64,000 bases of DNA, taken from assembly GCF_025486315.1 (NCBI RefSeq), contig NZ_JAOOPY010000005.1:180101-244100 (forward strand), read 5' to 3'. Origin of the DNA: Variovorax sp. N23. GTDB taxonomy: Bacteria > Pseudomonadota > Gammaproteobacteria > Burkholderiales > Burkholderiaceae_C. Below, in pieces: positions 16,766 through 28,705 of this stretch. A program made the translations under genes and the position numbers. Within the stretch, counting starts at the first letter, position 1. Each line of letters starts with the position of its first letter. The notes beneath the pieces were generated by a model. It was not told the origin of the DNA, ran no database searches, and saw only the letters and a list, made by a program, of their open reading frames with translations.

Positions 16766-18289
16766 TTACTTGAGGCTGATGGTGGTGTTGACGCCCTGGC
16801 TCACCGTGCTGTCGTCGAACCAGCGCGCCGTCACCGTCTTGGTCTGCGTGTAGAACATGATGACCTGCTTGCCGTAGGGCCCGAGGTCGCCGAGCTTCGA
16901 CGCGCGTGAGCCGGTGAAGGAGAACATCGGCACCGGCACCGGGATCGGCACGTTGATGCCGACCTGCCCCACGTCGATCTCTTCCTGGAACTTCCGCGCC
17001 GCCGCACCCGACTGCGTGAAGATGGCGGTGCCGTTGCCGTTCGGGTTGGCGTTGATCAGCTCGATGGCTTCGTCGATGGTCGCGGCATTGGCCAGGCACA
17101 GCACCGGGCCGAAGATTTCCTGCTCGTAGATCACCATGCCCGGCTTCACGTCGGCGAACACCGTCGGCCCGACGAAGTTGCCCTTCTCGTAGCCGGGCAC
17201 GGTCGGCTTGCGGCCGTCGAGCGCCAGCGTGGCGCCGTCGGCCACGCCGCGTTCGATGAGCCCGTTGACGCGTTCGTGAGCGGCGCACGACACCAACGGG
17301 CCCACGTCGACGCCCTTCTCCGTGCCCGCGCCGATCTTCAGCGTCTTGGCCTTGGCGACCAGGTCGGGCACCCACTTCTGCGCCTCGCCCACCAGCACCG
17401 CCACCGACACCGCCATGCAGCGCTGGCCCGCCGCGCCGAAGCCGGAACCGGCCAGCGCGTTGAGCGTCTGCTCCTTGTTGGCGTCGGGCATGACGATGGC
17501 GTGGTTCTTCGCGCCCATCATGCATTGCACGCGCTTGCCCGTGGGGGTGGCGCGGTTGTAGACATGCGTGCCGACCTTGGTCGAGCCGACGAAGCTGATC
17601 GCCTTGATGTCCTGGTGATCGCAGATGGCGTTGACCACCGCTTCGCCGCCGTGGACGACGTTCAGCACGCCGGCCGGGATGCCCGCCTGCAGCGCCAGTT
17701 CGCACAGCCGCATGGTGACCATCGGGTCCTGCTCCGAGGGCTTCAGCACGAAGGTGTTGCCGGTGACGATCGCCATCGGGAACATCCACAGCGGGATCAT
17801 CGCGGGGAAGTTGAACGGGGTGATGCCGGCGCACACGCCCAGCGGCTGGAGCAGCGTGTACGTATCGACGCCGTTGGCCACGTTGTTGGCCATCTCGCCC
17901 AGTTGCAGATTGCCAATGGCCGACGCGTGCTCGACCACCTCGAGGCCGCGGAACACATCGCCCTCGGCATCGGGCAGCGTCTTGCCCTGCTCGGCCGTCA
18001 GGATGGCGGCCAATTCACCCATGTTCTCGCGGATGAGCTGCTGGTACTTGAGGAAGATGCGGGCGCGTGCGCCGATCGGCGTCTTCTTCCAGGTCTTGAA
18101 AGCATCCTTGGCCGATGCGACCGCGGCATCGACTTCGGCCGGCGTCGCGAAGGGCACGCGGGCCAGCACTTCCTGCGTGGCGGGGTTGACGACATCGCGC
18201 CACTCGGTGGTCTTGGACTCGACGAACTCGCCGCCGATGAGCAGCTTGACGGTGGCGACCTGGGTGGTCGGCTTGACTTTGGCATCCAT
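16766..18289 (-). CDS. mmsA: Methylmalonate-semialdehyde dehydrogenase (CoA-acylating)
   Basis: 507 residues, the standard length. It converts methylmalonate semialdehyde to propionyl-CoA in valine catabolism (and malonate semialdehyde to acetyl-CoA). Aldehyde dehydrogenase motifs: [15 protein letters not shown] (cofactor region), SFVGSTKVG (about 236-244) and [15 protein letters not shown] with the catalytic Cys near 289. The ATG at 18289 follows AAGGAGACAAATCC, a good ribosome-binding site. It is the first gene of a four-gene operon and is divergent from a LysR regulator, which probably controls it. Confidence 0.96.
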   Translation of the reverse strand: MDAKVKPTTQVATVKLLIGGEFVESKTTEWRDVVNPATQEVLARVPFATPAEVDAAVASAKDAFKTWKKTPIGARARIFLKYQQLIRENMGELAAILTAEQGKTLPDAEGDVFRGLEVVEHASAIGNLQLGEMANNVANGVDTYTLLQPLGVCAGITPFNFPAMIPLWMFPMAIVTGNTFVLKPSEQDPMVTMRLCELALQAGIPAGVLNVVHGGEAVVNAICDHQDIKAISFVGSTKVGTHVYNRATPTGKRVQCMMGAKNHAIVMPDANKEQTLNALAGSGFGAAGQRCMAVSVAVLVGEAQKWVPDLVAKAKTLKIGAGTEKGVDVGPLVSCAAHERVNGLIERGVADGATLALDGRKPTVPGYEKGNFVGPTVFADVKPGMVIYEQEIFGPVLCLANAATIDEAIELINANPNGNGTAIFTQSGAAARKFQEEIDVGQVGINVPIPVPVPMFSFTGSRASKLGDLGPYGKQVIMFYTQTKTVTARWFDDSTVSQGVNTTISLK

Positions 18290-18353
18290 GGATTTGTCTC
18301 CTTGTAGATCTGGGGCCGGAGGGCGGCGAACGAACGATGCTAGCTTTGCAGTT

Positions 18354-18401
18354 TTGCGATAGCAATAGACAAATACGCACCCACGATCTGCATAATCGCA
18401 A
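18354..18401. promoter_or_regulatory. Inverted repeat in the mmsA / LysR divergent promoter region
   Basis: TTGCGAT at 18354-18360 is repeated inverted as ATCGCAA at 18395-18401, centre-to-centre about 41 bases, and the left copy also forms TTGC-GATA-GCAA (18354-18365). The second arm lies directly before the LysR start codon. The arrangement suits a LysR-type regulator that represses itself and activates mmsA. Confidence 0.5.
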
Positions 18402-18404
18402 CAC

Positions 18405-19298
18405 ATGGACTGGGACAACCTGCGCTTCTTCCTCGAGCTCGCGCGCTCGGGCACGCTGCAGGGCGCGGCGCGCCGGCTGGCGGTCGACCACACCACGGTG
18501 GCGCGGCGCATCCAGGCACTCGAAAAGCAGGTCGGATCGCCCCTGTTCTCGCGCGAGGCCGGCGGCCATCGGCTGACCGAGGCCGGCCGGCGCCTGCAGC
18601 CGCAGGTCGAGGCGATGGAGAACGCGTTCCGCAGCGTCGAGAGCGCGGCGCCGGCGTCGCACGAAGGCCTGTCGGGCGTGGTGCGCATCGGCGCGACCGA
18701 GGGCTTCGGCACCGTGGTGCTGGCGCCGCAGCTCGCGCTGTTCGCCGGCCGGCACCCGAAGCTGGTGATCGACCTGCTCGCCATGCCGCGCCTGGTGCAC
18801 CTGTCGCGGCGCGAGGCCGACATCGTGATCTCGCTGGAGCGACCCGCGCGCGGCCCGGTGGTGGTGACCAAGCTCACCGACTACACCCTTCGGCTGTACG
18901 CGTCGAAGGGCTACCTCGCCAAGCACGGCGCCATCCGGACGCGCGACGACCTGCGCGGCCACACCTTCATCAGCTACGTCGACGACCTGCTCTTCAGCAA
19001 GGAGCTGCAGTACCTCGACGAACTGCACAAGCCCGACACCTTCGCGCTGCGCAGCACCAGCATCCTGGCGCAGCACGCCGCCGTGGCCGCCGGCGCCGGC
19101 ATCGCAGTGCTGCCGGCCTTCATCGCCGAGCGCGATGCGTCGCTGAAGGCGGTGCTGCCCCAACAGGCGCATTTCACGCGCACCTTCTGGATGTCGATGC
19201 CGGCGGAGACCAAGCACCTCGGGCGCATGCAGGCGGTGTGGAGCTTCGTGCGGGAGACCGTCGAGGCCCAGCGCGAGGTGCTGCAAGGGCCGGCCTGA
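18405..19298 (+). CDS. LysR family regulator of the valine-degradation operon
   Basis: 297 residues. The N-terminal winged helix-turn-helix is [25 protein letters not shown] (shown by its ends MDWDNLRFF and GAARRL) followed by [22 protein letters not shown]. The effector-binding domain runs from about residue 90. The family binds small metabolites and often regulates a divergent operon; here mmsA starts 115 bases away on the other strand. The effector is not known; a valine-pathway intermediate is a reasonable inference. Confidence 0.9.
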   Translation: MDWDNLRFFLELARSGTLQGAARRLAVDHTTVARRIQALEKQVGSPLFSREAGGHRLTEAGRRLQPQVEAMENAFRSVESAAPASHEGLSGVVRIGATEGFGTVVLAPQLALFAGRHPKLVIDLLAMPRLVHLSRREADIVISLERPARGPVVVTKLTDYTLRLYASKGYLAKHGAIRTRDDLRGHTFISYVDDLLFSKELQYLDELHKPDTFALRSTSILAQHAAVAAGAGIAVLPAFIAERDASLKAVLPQQAHFTRTFWMSMPAETKHLGRMQAVWSFVRETVEAQREVLQGPA

Positions 19299-19332
19299 CG
19301 CGCCGCTGTCCACCCGGCGATCAGCCCGCCGA

Positions 19333-20679
<1,347 letters not shown>

Positions 20680-20688
20680 CGTCGGCGC

Positions 20689-21990
20689 CTAGAAGGTGAA
20701 GGGGATGCGCGCGGTCAGCGTGAGGTCGGGCGTATCGCGCGTGAGGCCTGCGCCCACCGAGATGTTCACGCTCCTCTTGGCGTCGTAGCGGTACGAATAT
20801 CCGAGCATCAGCGTCGCCAGCTGGGTCCGCACCGAGCCCGGCACCGGCGTGCCGTTCTGCTTGACGCGGCCCACCGAATTCAGGTCGACGCCGATGCTGA
20901 ACGACGACTTGTCGTTCAGCGCCAGGCCCATGCCGAAGTTCATTCCGATCACGTCGCCGGCACGGAAGTCGCCGAGGAACTCGGTGCCGCCGTCGCGCAC
21001 CGTCCGGCTCACACCGCTGCGCTTGAAGTTGTAGGCATAGCTGAAGCTGCCGAAGAACACCACCGGATCGGACGGGAACAGCCAGGTGAGCCCGGGCTGC
21101 AGGGTGTAGAAGCCCGAGCCGGTCGGCAGGTCCAGCGGCAGGCCGGTGCCGGTGGTGTTGCCGATGCAGCGCGTCACGCAGTCGGTCACCACCTCGAAGG
21201 GGTCCTTGCCGGTGCGCGACTTGAAGCGCAGCGTGCCGATCATGTACGGGGTCGACGCGTCGCCTTCGTTGAACTGGTAGCGCGCCGTGACCTCGGCGTC
21301 GCCGATGTGGCGGCCGCTGGTCTCGAACACGTTGTCGATCGCCGAGCCGGTGAAGATCTCGCGGCTCACCGTGGAGTTGGAGCGGTACACGTAGGGCAGC
21401 TTGGCTTCGATCTCGAAGCGGTTGGTGATGCCGAAGCGGCCGGTCAGCGCGGTGGTGAAGGTGTGCTGCTTGACCTGCCGCACGTCGACCAGCCCGATGA
21501 GCAGCGACGGGATGATGGTGTAGCCGACCAGCGCCACCTGGTTGCTCGACGAGTACGCGTACTGGACCGACGGCTCCAGCACGATCGTGCCCTTGGGCGT
21601 GAGGATGCCCGGCTGCTCGAAGAGCGGCGCCACGTTGAAGGTGCGCGTGTCCTGGCTGGGCGGCTGCCCGACCTGGATGGGGCGCGGCGCGACGGCGACC
21701 GCGCGCGGCTCGCTCCGCGCCGCCGCCGTGGCGGCCGCGTCCGCGGCGGCACGGTTCTCGGCCAGTGCGCGCTGGAGTTCCTCGTGGCGCGCGGTCTGCT
21801 CCGCCATCGACTGCCGCAGCGCCTCGATCTCGCGGCCCTGTTCGGCCACCTGTCGCTGCAACTCGGCCAGGGGCGATGGCGCCCGACGCGGCGCCGGCCG
21901 CGGTGCCGTGGTCTGCGCCTCGGCGGCGCTCGCAACGACCGTCGCGCACAGGCAGAGCGCGATGCGGGAAAAACCTGCGGGATGAGTCAT
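20689..21990 (-). CDS. FapF-like outer-membrane beta-barrel with N-terminal coiled coil
   Basis: 433 residues. A signal peptide (1-25, ending SAAEA-Q) is followed by a heptad-patterned coiled coil (about 38-95, LAELQRQVAEQGREIEAL then HEELQRALAENRA) and a beta-barrel from about 110 to the C-terminal Phe (RIPFTF). This architecture, coiled coil then barrel of the Phenol_MetA_deg type, is that of FapF, the trimeric channel that exports Fap amyloid subunits in Pseudomonas. Family assignment is from architecture and context: the divergent operon encodes a Gly-rich fibre-like protein and a C39 peptidase. It is co-transcribed with the regulator downstream. A phenol-type substrate transporter role is the alternative but less likely. 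Confidence 0.75.
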   Translation of the reverse strand: MTHPAGFSRIALCLCATVVASAAEAQTTAPRPAPRRAPSPLAELQRQVAEQGREIEALRQSMAEQTARHEELQRALAENRAAADAAATAAARSEPRAVAVAPRPIQVGQPPSQDTRTFNVAPLFEQPGILTPKGTIVLEPSVQYAYSSSNQVALVGYTIIPSLLIGLVDVRQVKQHTFTTALTGRFGITNRFEIEAKLPYVYRSNSTVSREIFTGSAIDNVFETSGRHIGDAEVTARYQFNEGDASTPYMIGTLRFKSRTGKDPFEVVTDCVTRCIGNTTGTGLPLDLPTGSGFYTLQPGLTWLFPSDPVVFFGSFSYAYNFKRSGVSRTVRDGGTEFLGDFRAGDVIGMNFGMGLALNDKSSFSIGVDLNSVGRVKQNGTPVPGSVRTQLATLMLGYSYRYDAKRSVNISVGAGLTRDTPDLTLTARIPFTF

Positions 21991-22134
21991 GCCAGCCCCT
22001 CTTGTCTCTAATACTTTTTGTCGCAGGCGATCCTAGCGCTACGAATTGCCGCAATAGTTTGCATTCAGAAATAATAGTAAACAGTTGTTCTTCATTTCTT
22101 CTTCGCGGCGTTCTTCCGTTCTATAGAACCCGGA

Positions 22135-22150
22135 TGCATTTGTCGCCCCA
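22135..22150 (-). promoter_or_regulatory. Candidate sigma-54 promoter for the beta-barrel / regulator operon
   Basis: Read on the minus strand: TGGGGCGACAAATGCA, with the GG and GC doublets at the obligatory spacing of the sigma-54 consensus (TGGCACG, N4, TTGC). Nine of the eleven or so informative positions agree. It lies about 145 bases before the barrel start codon, leaving a leader of about 130 bases. Confidence 0.45.
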
Positions 22151-22261
22151 CCCATTGGCCTATTTCCAAAGACTGTATCGAAGGCTCGACACTCCCGGAG
22201 TGCAAGATTCATTCGCAAATGCCTGTCGCCAAACGATTCTTCTGGAATTTCATCGCCTTGG

Positions 22262-22281
22262 GTGTCACAGGAACGTGACAC
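22262..22281. promoter_or_regulatory. Perfect 7-bp inverted repeat, candidate enhancer site
   Basis: GTGTCAC (22262-22268), six bases, GTGACAC (22275-22281). It lies between the two divergent sigma-54-type promoters, about 86 bases upstream of the plus-strand one, which is where a dimeric enhancer-binding protein would act. The VpsR-like regulator of the same locus is the obvious candidate. Confidence 0.55.
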
Positions 22282-22366
22282 TTCGAGGCGCTCGGCATCC
22301 TGATTCAGGCCTCTTTTCATCGTCGAATTCAGGACGCCGGGAGAGCGGATCACCGAATAAATACCC

Positions 22367-22382
22367 TGGCATCGAATTTGCA
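22367..22382 (+). promoter_or_regulatory. Sigma-54-type promoter for the fibre operon
   Basis: TGGCATCGAATTTGCA: TGGCA and TTGCA are separated exactly as in the -24/-12 consensus TGGCACG-N4-TTGC(A/T). Transcription would start near 22393, about 59 bases before the Gly-rich gene. This is the best sigma-54 match I found in the window. Confidence 0.65.
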
Positions 22383-22451
22383 CATCGCCCTTTGTTGCGC
22401 GTTCAGCACAACCCTTGGCAGAGCAATTCAACCAACCATCCAGGAGACTCT

Positions 22452-23717
22452 ATGAACAAGACACTTCTCGCTTCCGCGGTCGCGCTGGCCCTGGGCGTCG
22501 CCGCCGGTCCGGGGCTCGCCGACACGAACACGCAGTCGGGCGGCGGCGCCAACGCCTCCGATACCGCACTGGCCTTGCAGGACAACAGCACGAACAGCAG
22601 CACCAGCACCAGCACGAGCACGAGCACGAACACCGACTCGAGCACCACCACCAGCGACAGCAGCGACCGGAGCAGCAACCGCAATTCGGGCGCGGCGCGC
22701 GCCAATGCCGCGCGCTCGGTCGCGCTCAACAACGGGTCCACCGGCAGCTTCTCGAACGCCTTCAACCAGACCACCGCCACGGCCAGCAGCAACCTCAGCG
22801 GCGTGGTCACCGGCAACAACGTCAGCGGCATCGGCAACTACGCCTACAACACCGGCTCGTCGGCCGGCGGCACCGGCAACGGTGGCTACGGCGGGCGCGG
22901 TGCGGGCGGCTCCGCCTCCGGCAGCGGCCAGGGTGGCAACGGGGCGGTGGGCTCGGGCGCCGTGGGTGCCACCGGCGGCAGCGCGTCGAACGGGGCGATC
23001 AGCCACGGCAGCGCGACCAACGGCAGCGCGACCGCGGGCAACGGCGCCTACGGCTCGGGCGGCTCCGCATCGGGCGCCAACACCGGCGGTCAGGCCCGTG
23101 CCAATGGCGACAACGGCGGGGCCGGCGGCTACGGCAGCGCCGCCGCCGGTGGCGGCAACGGTGGCGGGAGCGGCGGCAGCGGCAGCGCCGATGGCGGTGG
23201 CGGTCTGCTCGGCGGTTCCGCCGGCGGCACCAGCGGCAGCACAGGCACGGCGGGGGCCGGCGGCTCGGCCACCGGCACGGGCAGCGGTGCAGCAGGCGGC
23301 GCCGGCGGCATGGGCGGCACGGCCACCAGTTCCAACACCGGCGCACGCACGGCCGGCAGCGGCGACGGCGGCACCGGCGGCCCGGCCACCAATGGCAGCG
23401 CGACCAACGGCAGTGCCAGCAACGGCAACAACAGCGCGGGCAGCGGCGGTGCGGGCGGCAGCGGCACCGGTGGCGCCGGCGGCGCGGGCAGCGGCGGCAC
23501 CAACACCGCGGCCGGGGGCACCGGTGGCGTGGGTGAGGGTGGCAGCGGCGGCGCAGGCGGCACCAACACCGTGAGCGCCGGCACCTTCAACATGTCCAAC
23601 ACCATGACCTCCGTGGGCCAGTCCGCCGCCGGGATCATGCTGGCCAACCAGCAGAGCGGCATCAGCAGCCTGGTACAGCAGAGCGTGAACGTGCAGGCCA
23701 ACCTCAGCGTCCGCTGA
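22452..23717 (+). CDS. Gly/Ser/Asn-rich exported fibre-like protein (Fap-type major subunit candidate)
   Basis: 421 residues. Signal peptide MNKTLLASAVALALGVAAGPGLA. Then a Ser/Thr/Asn low-complexity linker (about 37-75), a short segment with FNQTTATASSNLSGVVTG, a long Gly/Ala/Ser/Thr/Asn region (about 135-375), and a conserved-looking tail containing SVGQSAAGIMLANQQSG and LVQQSVNVQANLSVR. Gln/Asn-spaced hydrophobic repeats of the tail recall curli and Fap subunits; Cys is absent. AGGAG lies six bases before the ATG, and a sigma-54-type promoter precedes it. Role as secreted amyloid or biofilm fibre is inferred from composition and from the neighbouring barrel and C39 peptidase. I do not recognise a closer named family. 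Confidence 0.75.
   Translation: MNKTLLASAVALALGVAAGPGLADTNTQSGGGANASDTALALQDNSTNSSTSTSTSTSTNTDSSTTTSDSSDRSSNRNSGAARANAARSVALNNGSTGSFSNAFNQTTATASSNLSGVVTGNNVSGIGNYAYNTGSSAGGTGNGGYGGRGAGGSASGSGQGGNGAVGSGAVGATGGSASNGAISHGSATNGSATAGNGAYGSGGSASGANTGGQARANGDNGGAGGYGSAAAGGGNGGGSGGSGSADGGGGLLGGSAGGTSGSTGTAGAGGSATGTGSGAAGGAGGMGGTATSSNTGARTAGSGDGGTGGPATNGSATNGSASNGNNSAGSGGAGGSGTGGAGGAGSGGTNTAAGGTGGVGEGGSGGAGGTNTVSAGTFNMSNTMTSVGQSAAGIMLANQQSGISSLVQQSVNVQANLSVR
22599..22628 (+). repeat. In-frame hexanucleotide microsatellite (AGCAC-C/G)x5
   Basis: Five tandem hexamers, AGCACC twice and AGCACG three times, encode Ser-Thr repeats in the linker of the Gly-rich protein. Slippage would lengthen or shorten the linker without a frameshift. 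Confidence 0.75.
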
Positions 23718-23738
23718 GGCCCTCACGCGTCCTGCCGT

Positions 23739-23773
23739 CCGCGGCGCGGTCTCGCACGAGACCGGCGCCGCGG
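23739..23773 (+). terminator. Strong intra-operon hairpin after the Gly-rich gene
   Basis: Inner stem GGTCTCG (23748-23754) and CGAGACC (23757-23763) with a two-base loop; the arms extend outward as a GC-rich stem (23739-23747 with 23765-23773) with one bulged base, about 16 base pairs in all. There is no T-run directly after it, so it is more likely an mRNA 3'-end stabiliser or attenuator than a full terminator. Confidence 0.55.
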
Positions 23774-23806
23774 TGCGGCGGCGTCTTTCCTTCTCGAGGA
23801 GCCATC

Positions 23807-24172
23807 ATGCGAAACCTGCCTTGGAGACACCGTCTCGCGATGACGGCGGTCGCGTTGCTGCCCTTTCAGCTGTCGGCGCAGACCGTGCCGCAGGACGGCG
23901 CCGCAGGTACGGCGACGGCCTCCGTCTTCGCCGCGGCGCCGGTGGATGCCGACACGCTGTCGACCCTGCGCGGTGGACGCGACATCACCCACAACGACAT
24001 GCGGCTGGACGGCATCACCGCCGGCAACGTGGCCGACCATGTCGCCACCGGCAACAACACCATCACCAGCGGCGCGTTCTCCGGCATGAGCGGCCTGCCG
24101 CTCGTGGTGCAGAACTCGGGGGCGAACGTGCTGATCCAGAACGCCGTCATCGTCAACGTGAAGATGCAATAG
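23807..24172 (+). CDS. Exported double-glycine protein of the Fap-like locus
   Basis: 121 residues. An N-terminal signal peptide (about 1-24, ending QLSAQ) is followed at residues 49-57 by DTLSTLRGG, a double-glycine motif with Leu at -4 and -7, as in sites cut by C39 peptidases. The remaining 64 residues alternate hydrophobic and polar residues with Asn (AGNVADHVATGNNTITSG, ending NVLIQNAVIVNVKMQ), which favours beta-strands. GAGGA lies before the ATG. It stands between the Gly-rich fibre gene and the C39 peptidase gene (12 bases). Likely a minor subunit, nucleator or chaperone of the fibre; not a family I can name. Confidence 0.7.
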   Translation: MRNLPWRHRLAMTAVALLPFQLSAQTVPQDGAAGTATASVFAAAPVDADTLSTLRGGRDITHNDMRLDGITAGNVADHVATGNNTITSGAFSGMSGLPLVVQNSGANVLIQNAVIVNVKMQ

Positions 24173-24184
24173 GCGGAGCGCGCC

Positions 24185-24883
24185 ATGCACACCCTTCTGC
24201 CGTGGCCCGCCGCCCTGCTCTGCCTGGGCCTGGTACACGCCCCCGTGCATGCGCAGCCGCGCTCCCCGCAGATGACCGAGATCGGCGGCGGCAGCTACAC
24301 CGTGCCGATCCGCAGCCTGCTGCAGATCAAGCAGGCGGGCACGCTGCTGCAGCAGTACGACTTCAGCTGCGGCTCGGCCGCCGTGGCCACGCTGCTGACG
24401 CATCACTACGGCGTGCCGACCGGCGAGCGCGAGGTGTTCGAGCAGATGTATGCCGAGGGCGACCAGGACAAGATCCGGCGCGAGGGCTTCTCGCTGCTCG
24501 ACATGAAGCGCTTCCTGCAGACGCGCGGCTTCGAGGCCGATGGCTTTCGACAGCCGCTGGAGAAACTGCGCGAGGAAGGCCTGCCGGCCATCGCGCTCAT
24601 CACCGAGAACGGCTACCACCACTTCGTCGTGGTGAAGGGCCTGGACCGCGGCCGCGTGCTGATCGGCGACCCGGCCAACGGCACGCGCGCCATGCCACGC
24701 GCCACCTTCGAAGCACAGTGGAAGCAGAAGCTGCTCTTCGTCGTCCACAACCGGATGGACCTGGCGCGTTTCAACCTTGCCGCCGACTGGCGCGCCGCAC
24801 CGGCCGCACCGCTCGCCGACGGCGGGTTCCTGCGCGACGCGCTCACCCACACCTTGCCGCGCAACGGCCCGGGGCAGTTCTGA
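24185..24883 (+). CDS. C39 family peptidase, FapD-like
   Basis: 232 residues. A signal peptide (1-23, ending PVHA-Q) sends it to the periplasm. The papain-like C39 fold is shown by QQYDFSCGSAAVATLL with the catalytic Cys (about residue 62), ENGYHHFVVVKG with the catalytic His (about 142) and IGDPANG with the third residue (about 160). In Pseudomonas fap operons FapD is a C39-like protease required for fibre export. Here the genes on both sides encode exported proteins carrying the motif TLxT(L/M)RGG, likely substrates. The stop overlaps the next start (TGATG). It has no ABC-transporter domains, unlike bacteriocin exporters. Confidence 0.88.
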   Translation: MHTLLPWPAALLCLGLVHAPVHAQPRSPQMTEIGGGSYTVPIRSLLQIKQAGTLLQQYDFSCGSAAVATLLTHHYGVPTGEREVFEQMYAEGDQDKIRREGFSLLDMKRFLQTRGFEADGFRQPLEKLREEGLPAIALITENGYHHFVVVKGLDRGRVLIGDPANGTRAMPRATFEAQWKQKLLFVVHNRMDLARFNLAADWRAAPAAPLADGGFLRDALTHTLPRNGPGQF

Positions 24884-25392
24884 TGGTCCGCAAGCTCGCC
24901 ACAGCCCTCGGCCTGTCGCTCGCCCTGGCCGCCGGCGCCTGCCGGGCCGACGCCCCCCGGGCGCCCGCCGACGCGGCCGTCTGGATGACGGTGGGCGACG
25001 CCACGCTGGAGACGATGCGCGGCGGCTTCGACCTGGGCGGCGGCGTGATGGTGTCCTTCGGCATCAGCCGCGTCATCTCGGTCAACGGCGTGCTGATGGC
25101 CAGCACCGCCTTCCATGTGCCCGACCTCGGCCGGGTCACGCCGGCGCAGGCCGCGGCCCTCGAGCGCCACGTCGGCAGCGCGAGCCTGGTGCAGGTCGGC
25201 AGCGGCAATGTGGCGCCCACGGGCGCCGCCGCGGTGCCGGCGGCGGTGATCGTGCAGAACACCTTGAACGACCAGTCGATCCAGACACGGACCGTGATCG
25301 ACACCACCACCAACGGCATGAGCCTCGCCAAGGGCCTCAACGCCGGCGCGGCGCTGCAGGATGCGCTGGTGCGGGCCGTTCCGGCGCGCTAG
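24883..25392 (+). CDS. Exported double-glycine protein, FapE-like
   Basis: 169 residues. An N-terminal signal sequence (MVRKLATALGLSLALAAGACRA) is followed at residues 40-48 by ATLETMRGG, nearly the same motif as in the protein two genes upstream (DTLSTLRGG). Next comes FDLGGGVMVSFGISRVISVNG, which resembles the start of FapE-like proteins, and a C-terminal part rich in Val/Gln/Asn (VQVGSGN, VIVQNTLNDQSIQTRTVID). Last gene of the operon; translationally coupled to the peptidase gene. Assignment to FapE is from memory of motif and gene order, hence moderate confidence; exported status is clear. Confidence 0.68.
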   Translation: MVRKLATALGLSLALAAGACRADAPRAPADAAVWMTVGDATLETMRGGFDLGGGVMVSFGISRVISVNGVLMASTAFHVPDLGRVTPAQAAALERHVGSASLVQVGSGNVAPTGAAAVPAAVIVQNTLNDQSIQTRTVIDTTTNGMSLAKGLNAGAALQDALVRAVPAR

Positions 25393-25404
25393 GGAACAGG
25401 GCCT

Positions 25405-27358
<1,954 letters not shown>

Positions 27359-27362
<4 letters not shown>

Positions 27363-28705
27363 TCGGACGACTCCAGCGTGTCGACGATCAGGCGGTCGCC
27401 ATCCTTCAGCTCACCCGACAGCACTTTCGTCACTTCGGTCATCTTCCCATCGCTGGCGCCGACCTGCAGCTTGACCGCGACCGCACGGCCGTCGACCAGC
27501 TTCCAGGCCGTCTGCTCGCTGCCGCTGACGATGGCGGCGCTCGACTGCGTGGTCTTCGCCTGCCGGGGCATGGTAATCAGCAGGCTGGTGACGCTGCCCT
27601 TGGCCGCTTTGCCGGCACGCGTCGGGGTGTAGCGCAAGGCAGCGTTGGGCACCTGCAGCGCACGCTCGCGGCGCAGCGTCACGATGCGGGCATTGGCCGT
27701 CATGCCCGGGCGCAGGCTCAGGTCCTTGTTGTCGACCTCGAGCACGGCCTGGTACGTCACGACGTTGTTCGTCGTGTCGGAGCCATAGCGCAGCCGGACG
27801 ATGCGCGCCGGGTACGAACGCTCCGGGTAGGCATCGACGGTGAACTGCGCCGACTGGCCCTCCTTGACCTGGCCCACGTCGGCCTCGTCGACGTTGACCT
27901 CCAGCTTCATCTGGGTCAAGTCCTGTGCGAGCGTGATGAGCGTGGTCACCTGCAAGCTGGCGGCAACGGTCTGGCCCGGCTCGACCGAGCGCTTGAGCAC
28001 CACGCCGTCGATTGCCGAGCGCAGCGACGCCTTGGACAGGTTGGTCCGGTTCGTGTTCAGCGTGGCCTGCGCCTGGTCGATCGCTGCCGCCGCGTTGGCC
28101 TCGTTGGCTTGGGCCTTCTCGACCTCGATCTGCGCGTTCTCCACGTCGCTCCTGGCGGGCACCATGCCGCCGGAGAACTTCCAGGCCTCTTCGTTGCGCC
28201 TGAGCTTCGCCTGAGTCTCGCGGGTCGCCGCCTTGTACTGGCGCAAACTCGCGACGGCCATGCGCAGCGCGGCCTCGGACTCTTTCACCTGGTTCTGCAG
28301 CTTGCTCGTCTCGAGCACAGCCAGCACCTGGCCGCGGCGCACATTGTCGTTGTCCTCGACCAAGACCTTGTCGATGGTGCCGGAGAGTTCGCTGCCGACG
28401 TCGACCTTGGTCAGCGGCTGCAGATTGCCGGTCGCGCTGACCCTGACGACGAGCTCGCCGGTGGCGACGCCCTCCGTCTCGTACTGCGCGCCGGACGTGT
28501 CGCCGCGACGCATCCACACGACCAGCAGGGCGGCAGCGACCACGGCCAGCAGTGCGGCCAAGGCCCAGAAGCGCCACGAACGCCAGGAGCGGGCCGGGGT
28601 CTTGCCCGCCTTGCCGATGCCCAACTGGGTGGCCACGGCATCGGCGCTCAAGGGCGATTTCTTCGGGTCGACAGTGTCCTGATTCATCGTGGAGCCTTGC
28701 ATCAT
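27359..28705 (-). CDS. Periplasmic adaptor (membrane fusion protein), MacA type
   Basis: 448 residues. A cytoplasmic N-terminal tail of about 45 residues precedes a single membrane anchor (about 45-66, FWALAALLAVVAAALLVVWM), then a barrel-sandwich/lipoyl half (VDVGSELSGTIDKVLVEDNDNV as SELSGTIDKVLV), a helical hairpin (about 130-230) and beta-barrel domains with VNVDEADVGQVKEGQ. It links the MacB-type ABC unit to the outer-membrane channel. Start at 28705 overlaps the stop of the channel gene; a second ATG at 28687 is also possible. Confidence 0.93.

Noticed and set aside
22428-23726. A long Ala/Gly-rich minus-strand frame opposite the fibre gene
   Set aside because: Codon-mirror of the Gly/Ala/Ser-rich gene; no ribosome-binding site and no signal peptide on that strand.
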